Shown one piece after another: positions 54,968 to 63,962 of a stretch of 64,000 nt of DNA. Within the stretch, counting starts at the first letter, position 1. Every line of letters starts with the position of its first letter. Source of the stretch: Haematobacter massiliensis. Lineage in GTDB: Bacteria; Pseudomonadota; Alphaproteobacteria; Rhodobacterales; Rhodobacteraceae. The position numbers and the translations under genes are program-made. The DNA lies in assembly GCF_000740795.1 (NCBI RefSeq), contig NZ_JGYG01000003.1, positions 248,001 to 312,000 of the forward strand, read 5' to 3'. The notes under the pieces are model-generated. The model had not been told where the DNA came from, did no database searches, and saw only the letters and a list, made by a program, of their open reading frames with translations.

Positions 54968-56584
54968 TTACTCGGCGGCGAACTGGTTCATGGTGTTGCC
55001 GTGGCCGCCGGCCTTCAGCGCGCGCTCACCCGCCACCATCTCCTTGAACGTGTCGCCCAGATCGGAGCCGACCTCATGCTGGTGCTTCACGGCGGAGATG
55101 CCGCGACGGATCTCCTCACGCTGCACGGTCGCGACATAGGCGAGCATCTTGTCCTCGCCGAAGTAGCCGCGGCTGAGCTCGTCCACCGATTTCGCGGTGA
55201 GGTGGAAGGTCGGCAGCGTGATGAGGTTGTGGAACACGCCTGCCTTGGTGGAGATGTCGAACTGGAAGTTCTGCAGACGGGCATCCGCCTCGCGGCCCAG
55301 ATCGGTCGCGTCGAACTCCGCCTTCATCAGCTCGTTGCCCTCCGGGTAGTCGGCTTCCTGGATCCGACCCTCTTTCAGCCATTCGTTGCGGACCTGCTTG
55401 CGCAGGTTGAGCGTCCAGTTGAACGAGGGCGAGTTGTTGTAGGTCAGCTTCGCATGCGGGGCCTTCTTGCGGATGTCGGCGACCATGCCGGCGATCTCCG
55501 CCACGTTGGGCGTATCCGTCTCGATCCAGATCAGGTCGGCGCCGCCATCGTTGAGCGAGGCGATGCAGTCCTCGACCACCCGCGACCGGCCGGAGCCGTC
55601 CTTGAACTTGTAAAGGCCGTTCGGCAGGCGCACCGGCTTCACAAGCTTGCCTTCGCTCACCATCAGAACTTCGCCATCGGCAGGCAGATTGCCTTCGGCC
55701 ACCGATTCCACCTCGACCCACTTCAGATACTCGGAAGCGAGGTCGCCCGGATGCTGGCTGACGGGAAGCTTCTGCGTCAGGCCGGCGCCGAGGCTGTCCG
55801 TGCGGGCCACGATCACGCCTTCATCGACGCCCAGTTCCTCGAAGGCAAGGCGGCAGGCGCGGAGCTTCTCGATGAAGTCCTCACGCGGCACGGTGACCTT
55901 GCCGTCCTGGTGGCCGCACTGCTTGGCATCCGACACCTGGTTCTCGATCTGCAGACAGCAGGCGCCCGCCTTGATCAGCTCCTTCGCCAGAAGGTAGGTG
56001 GCGTGCTCGTTGCCGAAGCCCGCGTCGATATCGGCGATGATCGGCACCACATGCGATTCAAAGGTGTCGATGGCCTCGATCGCCTTCTTCTCCGCCACCT
56101 GGTCGCCATTGGCGCGCGCGGTCTTCAGATCCTTGAACAGGTCGTTGAGCGCCACCTCATCCGCCTGACGCAGCGAGGTGTAGATCTCTTCGATCAGATC
56201 CGCGACGGCGGTCTTTTCATGCATGGACTGGTCCGGCAGGTGGCCCCAGCGGTTGCGGAGACCCGCGACCATCCAGCCCGACAGGTAGACATAGGCGCGT
56301 TTCGTGGTGCCGCGCAGACGCTTGACCGACTTGATCATCTGCTGCGCGTGGAAGCCGGACCAGCAGCCCAGCGACTGGGTGAACTGGGTCGGATCGGCGT
56401 CATAGGCCGCCATATCCTCGCGCATCACCTTGGCCATGTCGCGGGCGATATCGAGATGGGTGGAGTAGGTGTTCTGCAGCTTGAGCTGGACGATATCCTC
56501 AACCGTCACGCCGCCCGGCGTCTGGCCGGAGGGGTAGCGGGCAAGCGTCTCGGCTTCGAGTTCTGCATAGGTCTTGCGGGCCAT
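54968..56584 (-). CDS. aceA: Isocitrate lyase
   Basis: A 538-residue enzyme splitting isocitrate to glyoxylate and succinate. The catalytic cysteine lies in AKQCGHQDGK, and CCLQIENQVSDAKQCGH and NNSPSFNWTLNL are family segments. The length belongs to the longer (about 530 residue) ICL subfamily rather than the 434-residue E. coli type. MARKTYAELEAETLARYPSG is taken as start. It is 73 bp downstream of aceB on the same strand, forming the glyoxylate shunt. Confidence 0.95.
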   Translation of the reverse strand: MARKTYAELEAETLARYPSGQTPGGVTVEDIVQLKLQNTYSTHLDIARDMAKVMREDMAAYDADPTQFTQSLGCWSGFHAQQMIKSVKRLRGTTKRAYVYLSGWMVAGLRNRWGHLPDQSMHEKTAVADLIEEIYTSLRQADEVALNDLFKDLKTARANGDQVAEKKAIEAIDTFESHVVPIIADIDAGFGNEHATYLLAKELIKAGACCLQIENQVSDAKQCGHQDGKVTVPREDFIEKLRACRLAFEELGVDEGVIVARTDSLGAGLTQKLPVSQHPGDLASEYLKWVEVESVAEGNLPADGEVLMVSEGKLVKPVRLPNGLYKFKDGSGRSRVVEDCIASLNDGGADLIWIETDTPNVAEIAGMVADIRKKAPHAKLTYNNSPSFNWTLNLRKQVRNEWLKEGRIQEADYPEGNELMKAEFDATDLGREADARLQNFQFDISTKAGVFHNLITLPTFHLTAKSVDELSRGYFGEDKMLAYVATVQREEIRRGISAVKHQHEVGSDLGDTFKEMVAGERALKAGGHGNTMNQFAAE

Positions 56585-56657
56585 CTTGGGTCCTTTCACT
56601 GTCGAAATGGTCGGGGAGAGGCGGACGGCAAAGCGCCCGCCCGGTTTGTCAGGTTTG

Positions 56658-58286
56658 TCAGTCCAGCGCGTTCAGCACGTCATAGGCTGGCAGCGTGATG
56701 AAATCGGGAAGTACCTCGGCGGAGGCGGCCTCCTGGAAGATCCGCGCGGCGGAGGCATAACGGCCCCGGTGGAAGGCGTTCGGGCCGATCCGGTCAAGGA
56801 TGGAGACGATCTCCTCCTGCACCAGCTCCGCCAGCCATTCGCGGCTCATCGTCCGCTCGCCGCCCGCGGTGAGGCCGACGGTGGCGGAATGGCGGATCCA
56901 CTGCCAGATCTGGGCGCGTGAGATCTCCGCCGTCGCGGCATCCTCCATCAGGTTGTGGATCGGCACCGCGCCACGGCCCGAGAGCCATTGCGCCAGATAC
57001 TCGATCGCCACGGACACATTGGTGCGGACACCCGCCTCCGTGATCGTACCCTCCGTCGGCTTCAGGAGCATGGCCGGTTCGATCCGCCATTCCTGCCGCG
57101 GCTTGCGGATCTGGTTCGGGCCGGGCATCTCGGCGTCGAACACCTCCTGGGCGACCGCAACCAGATCAGGATGGGCGACCCAGGTACCGTCGAAACCCAT
57201 GCCGACCTCGCGCAGCTTGTCCGCCCGGACCTTGGCGAAGGCGGCCTCGTTCGCGGCCGGGTCGTTCTTGACCGGGATCTGCGCGGCCATGCCGCCCATG
57301 GCGTGAATGCCGCGGCGGTGGCAGACCTTCACGACCCGCGCCGCATAGGTGGCGAGAAAGGCGCGGTCCATCGTGACCTGCGCACGGTCGGGCAGGACAT
57401 AGGCGGAATGGTTCCGCAGCGATTTGATATAGCTGAAGATGTAGTCCCAGCGCCCGGAATTCAGCCCGGCGATATGGTCCTTCAGCTCCCAGACGATCTC
57501 GTCCATCTCGAAGGCGGCGGGCAGCGTCTCGATCAGCACGGTGGCCTTGATCGTGCCCTGCGGAATGCCGAGGCGATCCTGCGCGAAGACGAAGACCTCG
57601 TTCCAGAAACGCGCCTCACGGTGGCCTTCGAGCTTCGGCAGGTAGTAGAACGGTCCCCGCCCCGTCGCCGCCAGCGCGCGCCCGTTGTGGAAGATGTTCA
57701 GCCCGAAGTCGAACAGCGCGGCGGAAACGGCATAGCCGCCGATCATCATGTTCGCTTCTTCCAGATGCAGCCCGCGCGGACGCACGATCATCACCGCCGG
57801 GGTATCGCCGACACGGTAGGATTTGCCCGTTTCCGCATCGTCAAGCTCCAGCGTCCCGTCGCGGTAGTCGAGCATGTTGACATGCCCCGCGATGATGTTG
57901 GTGAAGCTGGGAGAGGTCGCATCCTCGAAATCGGCCATGAAGACCTTCGCCCCGGAATTCAGGGCGTTGATCATCATCTTGCGGTCGACCGGGCCGGTGA
58001 TCTCGACACGGCGGTCGGCCAGAACGTCCGGCACCCTTGCAGCGGACCAGATACCCCGGCGGATCGTGACCGTCTCCTCCAGGTAGTCCGGCAGACGACC
58101 GTCATCATACCGCTCCTGCCGGCGCTGACGGGCGACCATCAGCGCATGGAGCTTGGAGCCGAAACGCGCCTGCAGCTCCGCGATGAAGGCAGTCGCATCC
58201 GGGGTAAGCACCCGATCCTGACCCCGCACCACGCGCAGGAACACCGGACGGGTCGCAGTCGAAGGGGTGGCGAGATCAAGGGACAT
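56658..58286 (-). CDS. aceB: Malate synthase A
   Basis: A 542-residue enzyme joining glyoxylate and acetyl-CoA. The form is the A type (AceB, about 530-540 residues), not the 720-residue G type. RPRGLHLEEANMMIGG, LIETLPAAFEMDEIVWELKDH (Mg-binding Glu region) and GLNSGRWDYIFSYIK are conserved. The start MSLDLATPST is preferred over a TTG/ATG extension. It is the first gene of aceB-aceA and divergent from a ScfR-like regulator with 159 bp between. Confidence 0.95.
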   Translation of the reverse strand: MSLDLATPSTATRPVFLRVVRGQDRVLTPDATAFIAELQARFGSKLHALMVARQRRQERYDDGRLPDYLEETVTIRRGIWSAARVPDVLADRRVEITGPVDRKMMINALNSGAKVFMADFEDATSPSFTNIIAGHVNMLDYRDGTLELDDAETGKSYRVGDTPAVMIVRPRGLHLEEANMMIGGYAVSAALFDFGLNIFHNGRALAATGRGPFYYLPKLEGHREARFWNEVFVFAQDRLGIPQGTIKATVLIETLPAAFEMDEIVWELKDHIAGLNSGRWDYIFSYIKSLRNHSAYVLPDRAQVTMDRAFLATYAARVVKVCHRRGIHAMGGMAAQIPVKNDPAANEAAFAKVRADKLREVGMGFDGTWVAHPDLVAVAQEVFDAEMPGPNQIRKPRQEWRIEPAMLLKPTEGTITEAGVRTNVSVAIEYLAQWLSGRGAVPIHNLMEDAATAEISRAQIWQWIRHSATVGLTAGGERTMSREWLAELVQEEIVSILDRIGPNAFHRGRYASAARIFQEAASAEVLPDFITLPAYDVLNALD

Positions 58287-58426
58287 GGCGATTCTCCTTT
58301 CGTGCAGGACAAGCACGATTCGTTATGTCATGTTAGTAATGTAATGCCGCACACGCAGCATGAGATGCATTATGGTCGCCGTGAATGAGGTCGTATTGTC
58401 AGTTGTGTCGCGGTCGAAACTTGGAT

Positions 58427-58443
58427 TTTGTAAGGTTTGTAAG
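58427..58443 (+). promoter_or_regulatory. Direct repeat at the regulator start, possible operator
   Basis: TTTGTAAG occurs twice, at 58427-58434 and 58436-58443, one base apart, ending two bases before the start codon of the ScfR-like gene. The RamB/ScfR group is known to bind TTTGCAAA-like sites near shunt genes, and the two copies resemble that half-site. It could be an autoregulatory site. Inferred from position. Confidence 0.4.
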
Positions 58444-58445
58444 TA

Positions 58446-59879
58446 ATGGCGAGAGGCGAAAAGCTCATCATCGGCCCGCGGTTGAAGGCGTTGCGCCAGA
58501 ATCTCGGCCTCACTCAGGCCCAGATGGCCGAGCAGCTCCGCGTAAGCCCGAGTTACATCACCCTTATCGAAGCCGACCAGCGTCCTGCCAGCGCGCGGTT
58601 GCTCATGCGGCTTGCCGAGGTGTTCGACCTGAACGTCGCTGAGCTCGCCCCGAGCCATGATACACAGCTTGCCACCGACCTGACGGCGACACTCAAGGAT
58701 CCCGCGCTGGAAGCCGCGCATGTCACCCGGACGGAGATCGAGCAGGCGCTCCATGCGGCGCCGGGCGTGGCTGGCGCACTCGTCCGCCTGCACGAGCGCT
58801 ACCGGCGGATGATCCTGCGCAGCCAGTCGGAGGACAACCCCCTCGTCGACCGTGACAAGGTGCAGGTGCTGGAGGAAGGCTCCCGCCCGGTGGAGGATGT
58901 GCGCCTGTGGTTCTATGACCGGCGGAACTACATCGACGAGGTGGATCGCGCCGCGGAAGCGATGGCGGAGGAGCTGGGTCTGCACCGGGGGGAGCCGAAT
59001 ACCGTGCTGACGGAACGGCTCCGCGCCCATGGCATCCGCGTCCGCATCCTGCCGGGCGACGTGCTCTCCGGACGGCTGCGGCGGTTCGAGATGCACCGGC
59101 GGGAGCTCATGCTCTCCGAATTGCTGGGGCAGGCAAGCCGCCGGTTCCAGATCGCCGTCCTGCTGGCGCGGCTGGAGCATGAGCCGGTGATCGAGGCGAC
59201 GCTCGCCGATTCGGGAATGGAGGGGGATGCGATGCGGCTCGCGCGGGTGAGCCTCTTCAACTACTTCGCCGCCGCCGTGCTGATGCCCTATCGCCGGTTC
59301 CTCGCCGCCTGCGAATCAGCGCGTTATGATGTGGAACTCCTCGGCCACCGCTTCGGCACGAGCTATGAACAGACCGCACACCGCATGTCCACGCTGCAAC
59401 GCGCCGATGCGCGGGGGGTGCCCTTCTTTTTCGTGCGGGTAGACCGGGCCGGCAATGTTTCCAAACGGTTCAGCGCCGGGCGCTTCCCCTTTTCCAAGTT
59501 CGGGGGCACCTGCCCGCTCTGGAATATCCATGCAGCCTTCGAGGCGCCGGACAAGGTTCTCACGCAGGTCATCCGCATGCCGGATGGCGCCAGCTATTTC
59601 TCCATCGCGCGGACGGTCACGCGGACCGGCGGCACCTTCGATCAGCCGGCACCGAAGCTTGCCATCGGCCTGGGGTGCGACATCGCCTATGCGCCCCGGC
59701 TCATCCATGCCGACCAGGTGAACCTTGAGCGGACAGTGCCGACGGATGTGGGTCTGAACTGTTATCTTTGTGAGCGTCCCAACTGTGCCTCCCGCGCCCA
59801 TGCGCCCATCAACCGCCGGCTGGCGATCAACGAGCAGGAGCGCAGCCTGTCGATCTACCGCTTCGAGGGGGAGAGCTGA
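58446..59879 (+). CDS. ScfR/RamB-like XRE transcription regulator
   Basis: A 477-residue regulator. An XRE helix-turn-helix lies at about residues 10-67 (LKALRQNLGLTQAQMAEQL, then VSPSYITLIEADQRP), followed by an IrrE/ImmA-like region without an HExxH zinc motif, and a C-terminal ScfR domain with CYLCERPNCASRAHAP. Members such as RamB control acetate and short-chain acyl metabolism. It is divergent from aceB-aceA, which it probably regulates. Its stop codon lies in the first unit of the 7-bp satellite, and its last 53 bp overlap the convergent phosphatase gene. Confidence 0.88.
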   Translation: MARGEKLIIGPRLKALRQNLGLTQAQMAEQLRVSPSYITLIEADQRPASARLLMRLAEVFDLNVAELAPSHDTQLATDLTATLKDPALEAAHVTRTEIEQALHAAPGVAGALVRLHERYRRMILRSQSEDNPLVDRDKVQVLEEGSRPVEDVRLWFYDRRNYIDEVDRAAEAMAEELGLHRGEPNTVLTERLRAHGIRVRILPGDVLSGRLRRFEMHRRELMLSELLGQASRRFQIAVLLARLEHEPVIEATLADSGMEGDAMRLARVSLFNYFAAAVLMPYRRFLAACESARYDVELLGHRFGTSYEQTAHRMSTLQRADARGVPFFFVRVDRAGNVSKRFSAGRFPFSKFGGTCPLWNIHAAFEAPDKVLTQVIRMPDGASYFSIARTVTRTGGTFDQPAPKLAIGLGCDIAYAPRLIHADQVNLERTVPTDVGLNCYLCERPNCASRAHAPINRRLAINEQERSLSIYRFEGES

Positions 59880-61224
59880 GAGCTGAGAGCTGAGAGCTGA
59901 GAGCTGAGAGCTGAGAGCTGAGAGCTGAGAGCTGTGCATCCTCCCTTCGGCCGAACTCGTAAAGCGTGCAGGAGATGTCATCCGGGAAATCCGTGCCGCC
60001 GACTGCCTTTGCCAGATCGGCGATCACCGATTCGAGGAACTTCCGTCCGGCCCGCTGACGGTTGAGCAAAAGGATCTCGGCCAGTTGCTCCTCCTTCACT
60101 CCCTCCCCCGCCGCGCCACATTCCATCACGCCATCGGTGAGCAGCAGCATCCTGTCGCCGGGCCGCAGAGTCACTGTCGTCTCCTCGTACTCCGCCTCCG
60201 CAATGAGGCCGATGGGAAAGCCGCCCGCGCCCGGAAACTCCACCGCCCCGCCGGCGCGGATGAGCGCCGGGTTGGGATGGCCGGCCTGCACGAAGGTGAC
60301 GCAACCGGTCACCATGTCGGCATCGGCATAGATCATGGTGAAATATCGCTCCGTCTCCATCTCCTCCAGAAACACCCGGTTCAGATGGACAGCGACCTCC
60401 CGCGGTCTGCGCGGCGTGAGCGTGCCGTATTCATTGCGGACCAGAGCCACGTTCTGCCCCCCGCCGCCGGGTGAGAACAGCCCCGAAAGCCGCGCCATCA
60501 TCAGCGCTGCAGCAACCCCATGGCCCGCGACATCAACGGAGAAGAACCCGACCCGCCGGGGCCCGATCGGGAAGAACCCCGCCAGATCCCCGCCGATCTG
60601 CCCGCTGGGCCGCAGGAGCACCGAAAGGGCGGCCGGCCCGAAGTCGCGCGAATGATCGCGCACCAGCGCCTGTTGCAGCTTGCGCGCCTCATCCAGATCA
60701 CGGTCGAGCGCGCTGTAGAGCCCGCGCACTTCCGCCAGCGTCTCGTTCAGCCGCCGGTTGCTGTCGGAGAGCCGCCGTTGCATGTGCATGATCCGCTCCC
60801 CCGCTGCGATCCGGGCCCGGAGCTCGCCAGGGGTTACCGGCTTGGTCAGGAAGTCATCCGCCCCGCAATGCAGCCCGTGGGCGACCTCGTCCTTCTCGCT
60901 CTTGGCGGTGACGAGGATGAAATAGCTGTAGCTTTCCCCCGGCAGCGCACGAAGCGCCTCACAGAATTCGAGACCGTTCATCCCGGGCATCATCCAGTCG
61001 CTGATGACCAGATCGAATTGTCGCTGACGCGAGAGAATCAGCGCCGCTTCACCCGTCTCCGCCTCCTGCACGTCGTAACCCCAGTCCGTCAGCATCTCTG
61101 CCAGCAGCCGCCGCTGCAATCCGCTGTCATCAACGACGAGTGCTGTCCGCCCACCCCGACGCAGCGGCTGGGAAAGGGGCAGGACAGCCGGGGACGCCGG
61201 GGACATTGTAATGGGCATGAGCAA
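59827..61224 (-). CDS. Response regulator with PP2C/SpoIIE phosphatase domain
   Basis: A 465-residue RsbU/HsbR-type protein. The receiver (about 25-145) has DD (32-33), phosphoacceptor Asp76 in ISDWMMPGMNG and Lys in FLTKP. A coiled linker follows (about 150-190), then the PP2C domain with GGDLAGFF, DVAGHG and PDDISCT metal motifs. It would dephosphorylate an anti-sigma antagonist. TTG 61224 has GGAGG seven bases before it; ATG 61218 is the alternative. The C-terminal tail from the 7-bp satellite (QLSALSS repeated) to the stop is encoded by antisense of the ScfR-like gene. Confidence 0.87.
   Translation of the reverse strand: MLMPITMSPASPAVLPLSQPLRRGGRTALVVDDSGLQRRLLAEMLTDWGYDVQEAETGEAALILSRQRQFDLVISDWMMPGMNGLEFCEALRALPGESYSYFILVTAKSEKDEVAHGLHCGADDFLTKPVTPGELRARIAAGERIMHMQRRLSDSNRRLNETLAEVRGLYSALDRDLDEARKLQQALVRDHSRDFGPAALSVLLRPSGQIGGDLAGFFPIGPRRVGFFSVDVAGHGVAAALMMARLSGLFSPGGGGQNVALVRNEYGTLTPRRPREVAVHLNRVFLEEMETERYFTMIYADADMVTGCVTFVQAGHPNPALIRAGGAVEFPGAGGFPIGLIAEAEYEETTVTLRPGDRMLLLTDGVMECGAAGEGVKEEQLAEILLLNRQRAGRKFLESVIADLAKAVGGTDFPDDISCTLYEFGRREDAQLSALSSQLSALSSQLSALSSPPRSGRSTGCAPAR
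59871..59933. repeat. Heptanucleotide satellite, 9 perfect copies, in two genes
   Basis: The unit GAGAGCT occurs nine times without mismatch (63 bp). On the plus strand the ScfR-like gene ends in it: its TGA is at 59877-59879. On the minus strand the phosphatase gene reads through it as repeated SSQLSAL. The unit has no stop in any minus-strand frame, so gain or loss of one unit shifts the phosphatase tail into a new frame rather than stopping in the array. Confidence 0.97.
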
Positions 61225-61353
61225 AGGTGTTCCTCCGAAACTCCCTTCAGCTATGTCAGGAAATCCTTAACGCGCCATGAACTGACCGGCCCCGGCAGGG
61301 TAACCGGCCGTTAAGCTCCTGCTTCTAGGATGGTTCCGAAGCAGGAGGGCAGC

Positions 61354-61728
61354 ATGATCGACTGGCGGCGCGTGGCGGTGTTGAAGGGCGACCTCTCCGA
61401 CCAGACCTTTGATGCCCTCCTCGCCCTGTTCCGGCGGGAGGTGGAGGAGACGCTGGAATTGATAGCTGAGGAAAACGCGGGAGCGGAAGCCTGTCACTTC
61501 TTGCGGGGCAGCGCGCTCAACATGGGGTTTTCGACCTTTGCCCGCACCTGTGCGGAAGGAGAGCGGGCGCCGGGGAGCCTGCCCACGGAAACCCTGCGGT
61601 CCTGCTGGCGCGCGTCGCTTGCGGCGTTTCTCGCCGGTCCGCCCGTCAGAGGGAAAACCGATAGACCGTGGCCTGCCGGCGCACCTCTCCGGGGCGCAAC
61701 ACAAGGTCGGGGAAGCCCGGATGGTTGA
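61354..61728 (+). CDS. HPt-domain phosphotransfer protein
   Basis: A 124-residue protein with the HPt motif HFLRGSALNMGF, phosphorylatable His48, inside a helical domain (about 5-95). GGAGG precedes ATG 61354. It is divergent from the PP2C response regulator (130 bp apart), so it may pass phosphate to that receiver; a hybrid kinase is not in the window. The C-terminal 30 residues are low in helix and overlap the 3' end of convergent galM by 83 bp. Confidence 0.75.
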   Translation: MIDWRRVAVLKGDLSDQTFDALLALFRREVEETLELIAEENAGAEACHFLRGSALNMGFSTFARTCAEGERAPGSLPTETLRSCWRASLAAFLAGPPVRGKTDRPWPAGAPLRGATQGRGSPDG

Positions 61729-62650
61729 TTGCATCGGGCCAGATCTGCGTCTCCAGACAGAAGCCCGCGGCCAAGCCGTAGTCCCTACCCCCCAGACCGG
61801 GCACGCCGATCGTCATCCCCATGGCACAGAACAACTGCACGCCGGGTTCGGTGGTCAGCACCTCCAGCCTCACGCCGGAGGACGGGCTTTCCGCCCACGC
61901 GACCGGGCGCAGATCGACCCTGCTCCCGGAGAGACAGAAATTGTGATCGAACGCGATGCCCGCCTCAGCCATCCTGTCGCCCAGGACCGTGACATCCCGC
62001 AGGTCGAAGGGCGTGCCGGCCACCGGCGCGATCTCACCCGTCGGCACCTTCAGCGCGTTCAGCGGCAGATAGTCTTCGGCGTCGATGCGCATCCGGTGGC
62101 TCAGGATATCCGGCCCGCCGTCGAGGTTGAAATAGCCATGATGGCACAGGTTCACGAGCGTCGGCGCATCCACCCGCGATTCGTAGGTGATCTCCAGCCC
62201 GCCATCCGCAAGCCGCATGTGGCACAGCGAATCGACCGCGCCCGGATACCCTGCCTGCCCCGCCGGGTCATGGAGGGAGAGGGTGAGCCGGTCGGCCCCA
62301 TGCTCCACCACCGTCCACACGCGTTTCGCCATGCCCTGACTGCCGCCATGGCTGTGGGTCACACCCTTTTCGTTCAGCTCCAGCGCATGATCGCGCCCCT
62401 CCAGAGAGAACCGACCGTTGCCGATCCGGTTCGCCACCCGCCCGCAGGTGGCACCGTGATTGCGCGAATGGCCGAGATAATCCTCCAGCGTCTCGAACCC
62501 CAGCACCAGTGGCGGGGCATGGCCCTCCAGCCGAAGGTCGCGCACCACCGCGCCATAGGTCAGCACCTCGGCCCAGAGACCTCCGCCGCGGAGCGTCAGA
62601 GCCTCCACCTGCGTGCCATCGGGCATGGTTCCGAATATGCGGCGGGTCAT
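61646..62650 (-). CDS. galM: Aldose 1-epimerase (mutarotase)
   Basis: A 334-residue beta-sandwich enzyme interconverting alpha and beta anomers of hexoses. GRVANRIGNGRFSLEG, LCHHGYFNLDG with the catalytic histidine and the C-terminal LETQIWPDAINHPGFP with the catalytic glutamate are intact. No other galactose gene is nearby. It lies 24 bp downstream of ilvA on the same strand and may be transcribed with it; the functional link is unclear. Confidence 0.92.
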   Translation of the reverse strand: MTRRIFGTMPDGTQVEALTLRGGGLWAEVLTYGAVVRDLRLEGHAPPLVLGFETLEDYLGHSRNHGATCGRVANRIGNGRFSLEGRDHALELNEKGVTHSHGGSQGMAKRVWTVVEHGADRLTLSLHDPAGQAGYPGAVDSLCHMRLADGGLEITYESRVDAPTLVNLCHHGYFNLDGGPDILSHRMRIDAEDYLPLNALKVPTGEIAPVAGTPFDLRDVTVLGDRMAEAGIAFDHNFCLSGSRVDLRPVAWAESPSSGVRLEVLTTEPGVQLFCAMGMTIGVPGLGGRDYGLAAGFCLETQIWPDAINHPGFPDLVLRPGEVRRQATVYRFSL

Positions 62651-62674
62651 GGCTCTCTCCGGGCTGGGAAGGTG

Positions 62675-63922
62675 TCAGATCAGGAACTGACCCACGACCT
62701 CATCATTGGTGATATCGGTGAAGACGAAGCCTGCCGCGTCCAGCCGCTCGAACAGCGCGGCGAAATCGCCCGGCGCGCGCGTTTCGATGCCGATCAGGAT
62801 CGTGCCGAAATTCCGCGCGGATTTCTTCAGATATTCGAACCGGGCGACATCGTCATGCGGGCCAAGCTGCCCCAGAAAATCCCGAAGCGCGCCCGGCCGT
62901 TGCGGCAGGCGGAGCAGCAGGTATTTCTTGACGCCGGAGAATCGCTGCGCGCGCTCCTTCACCTCCGGGAGCCGCTCGAAATCGAAATTCCCGCCCGAGG
63001 TCACGCAGACCACCCGCTTGCCACGGATCTGATCGGCGAGTTCGGGCAGAACGTCGAGCGACAGTGCGCCCGCCGGCTCCAGCACGATGCCTTCCACATT
63101 GAGCATCTCGAGGATCGTGGTGCAGATCCGGTCTTCTGGGGCGAGGAGGATGTCGTCCGTCGGAACGTGGCGGAGGCGGCTGAAGGTCAGATCACCCAGC
63201 CGTCCGACGGCAGCACCGTCAACGAAACTGTCCACCTTGGGCAGCGTCACCGGCCGACCCGCCCTGACTGCTGCCCGCAGGCTCGCACCCCCCAGCGGCT
63301 CCACGAAACGGAACGTGGTCTCCGGGGAGGCTTCGCGCAGGTATCCGGTCACGCCGGAAGCAAGTCCACCACCGCCCACCGGCAGGATCACCATGTCAGG
63401 CGGGCCGTCGAGCTGATCCATGATCTCCACGCCCACGGAGGCCTGGCCCTCGATCACATCGGCATCGTCGAAGGGCGACAGGAAATACCCGTGGATTTCG
63501 GCGCAGAACTCCTTTGCCGCCGCGAGCGACTGATCGAAATAGTCGCCCGTCAATTCGATCGTCACATTGTCACCGCCGAACATCCGGGTCTTTTCGATCT
63601 TCTGATCCGGCGTCGTCACCGGCATGAAGATCGTGCCTTGCACCCCGAAATGCCGGCAGGCAAAGGCCACGCCCTGAGCGTGATTGCCCGCGCTCGCACA
63701 GACGAAATGCCTGCTGGCGGGGCCGGATGCGATCACCTTGCGCATCGCGTTGAAGGCGCCGCGCAGCTTGTAGGACCGGACGGGCGTCAGATCCTCACGT
63801 TTCAACCAGATATCCGCGTCATACCGCGCGGAGAGCAGTTCGTTGCGCAGGAGCGGCGTTTCCGGAAAGAGATCGCGGAGCGCGGCGGTGGCGGAGCGGG
63901 CGGAGGTGGCGAAACTGGTCAT
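62675..63922 (-). CDS. ilvA: Threonine ammonia-lyase (biosynthetic-type)
   Basis: A 415-residue fold-type II PLP enzyme deaminating threonine to 2-oxobutyrate for isoleucine. The PLP lysine is in SYKLRGAFNAM, the phosphate loop is GGGGLASG, and one ACT-like regulatory domain follows (about 330-415, KKYLLLRLPQRPGALRDF). The single ACT-like unit makes it shorter than the 514-residue E. coli IlvA, which has two. Feedback control by isoleucine is likely. It is followed by galM 24 bp downstream. Confidence 0.93.
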   Translation of the reverse strand: MTSFATSARSATAALRDLFPETPLLRNELLSARYDADIWLKREDLTPVRSYKLRGAFNAMRKVIASGPASRHFVCASAGNHAQGVAFACRHFGVQGTIFMPVTTPDQKIEKTRMFGGDNVTIELTGDYFDQSLAAAKEFCAEIHGYFLSPFDDADVIEGQASVGVEIMDQLDGPPDMVILPVGGGGLASGVTGYLREASPETTFRFVEPLGGASLRAAVRAGRPVTLPKVDSFVDGAAVGRLGDLTFSRLRHVPTDDILLAPEDRICTTILEMLNVEGIVLEPAGALSLDVLPELADQIRGKRVVCVTSGGNFDFERLPEVKERAQRFSGVKKYLLLRLPQRPGALRDFLGQLGPHDDVARFEYLKKSARNFGTILIGIETRAPGDFAALFERLDAAGFVFTDITNDEVVGQFLI

Positions 63923-63962
63923 GCCCTTCGATAGCGCTGGTCCTTCCGCACGTAAAGCGGCG

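Noticed and set aside
59316-59981. 221-residue minus-strand frame covering the 7-bp repeat as an independent gene
   Set aside because: It is antisense to the regulator without its own start signals; it matters only as an alternative reading frame of the phosphatase tail.
61538-63934. 798-residue plus-strand frame across galM and ilvA
   Set aside because: Shadow of two well-recognised minus-strand genes.
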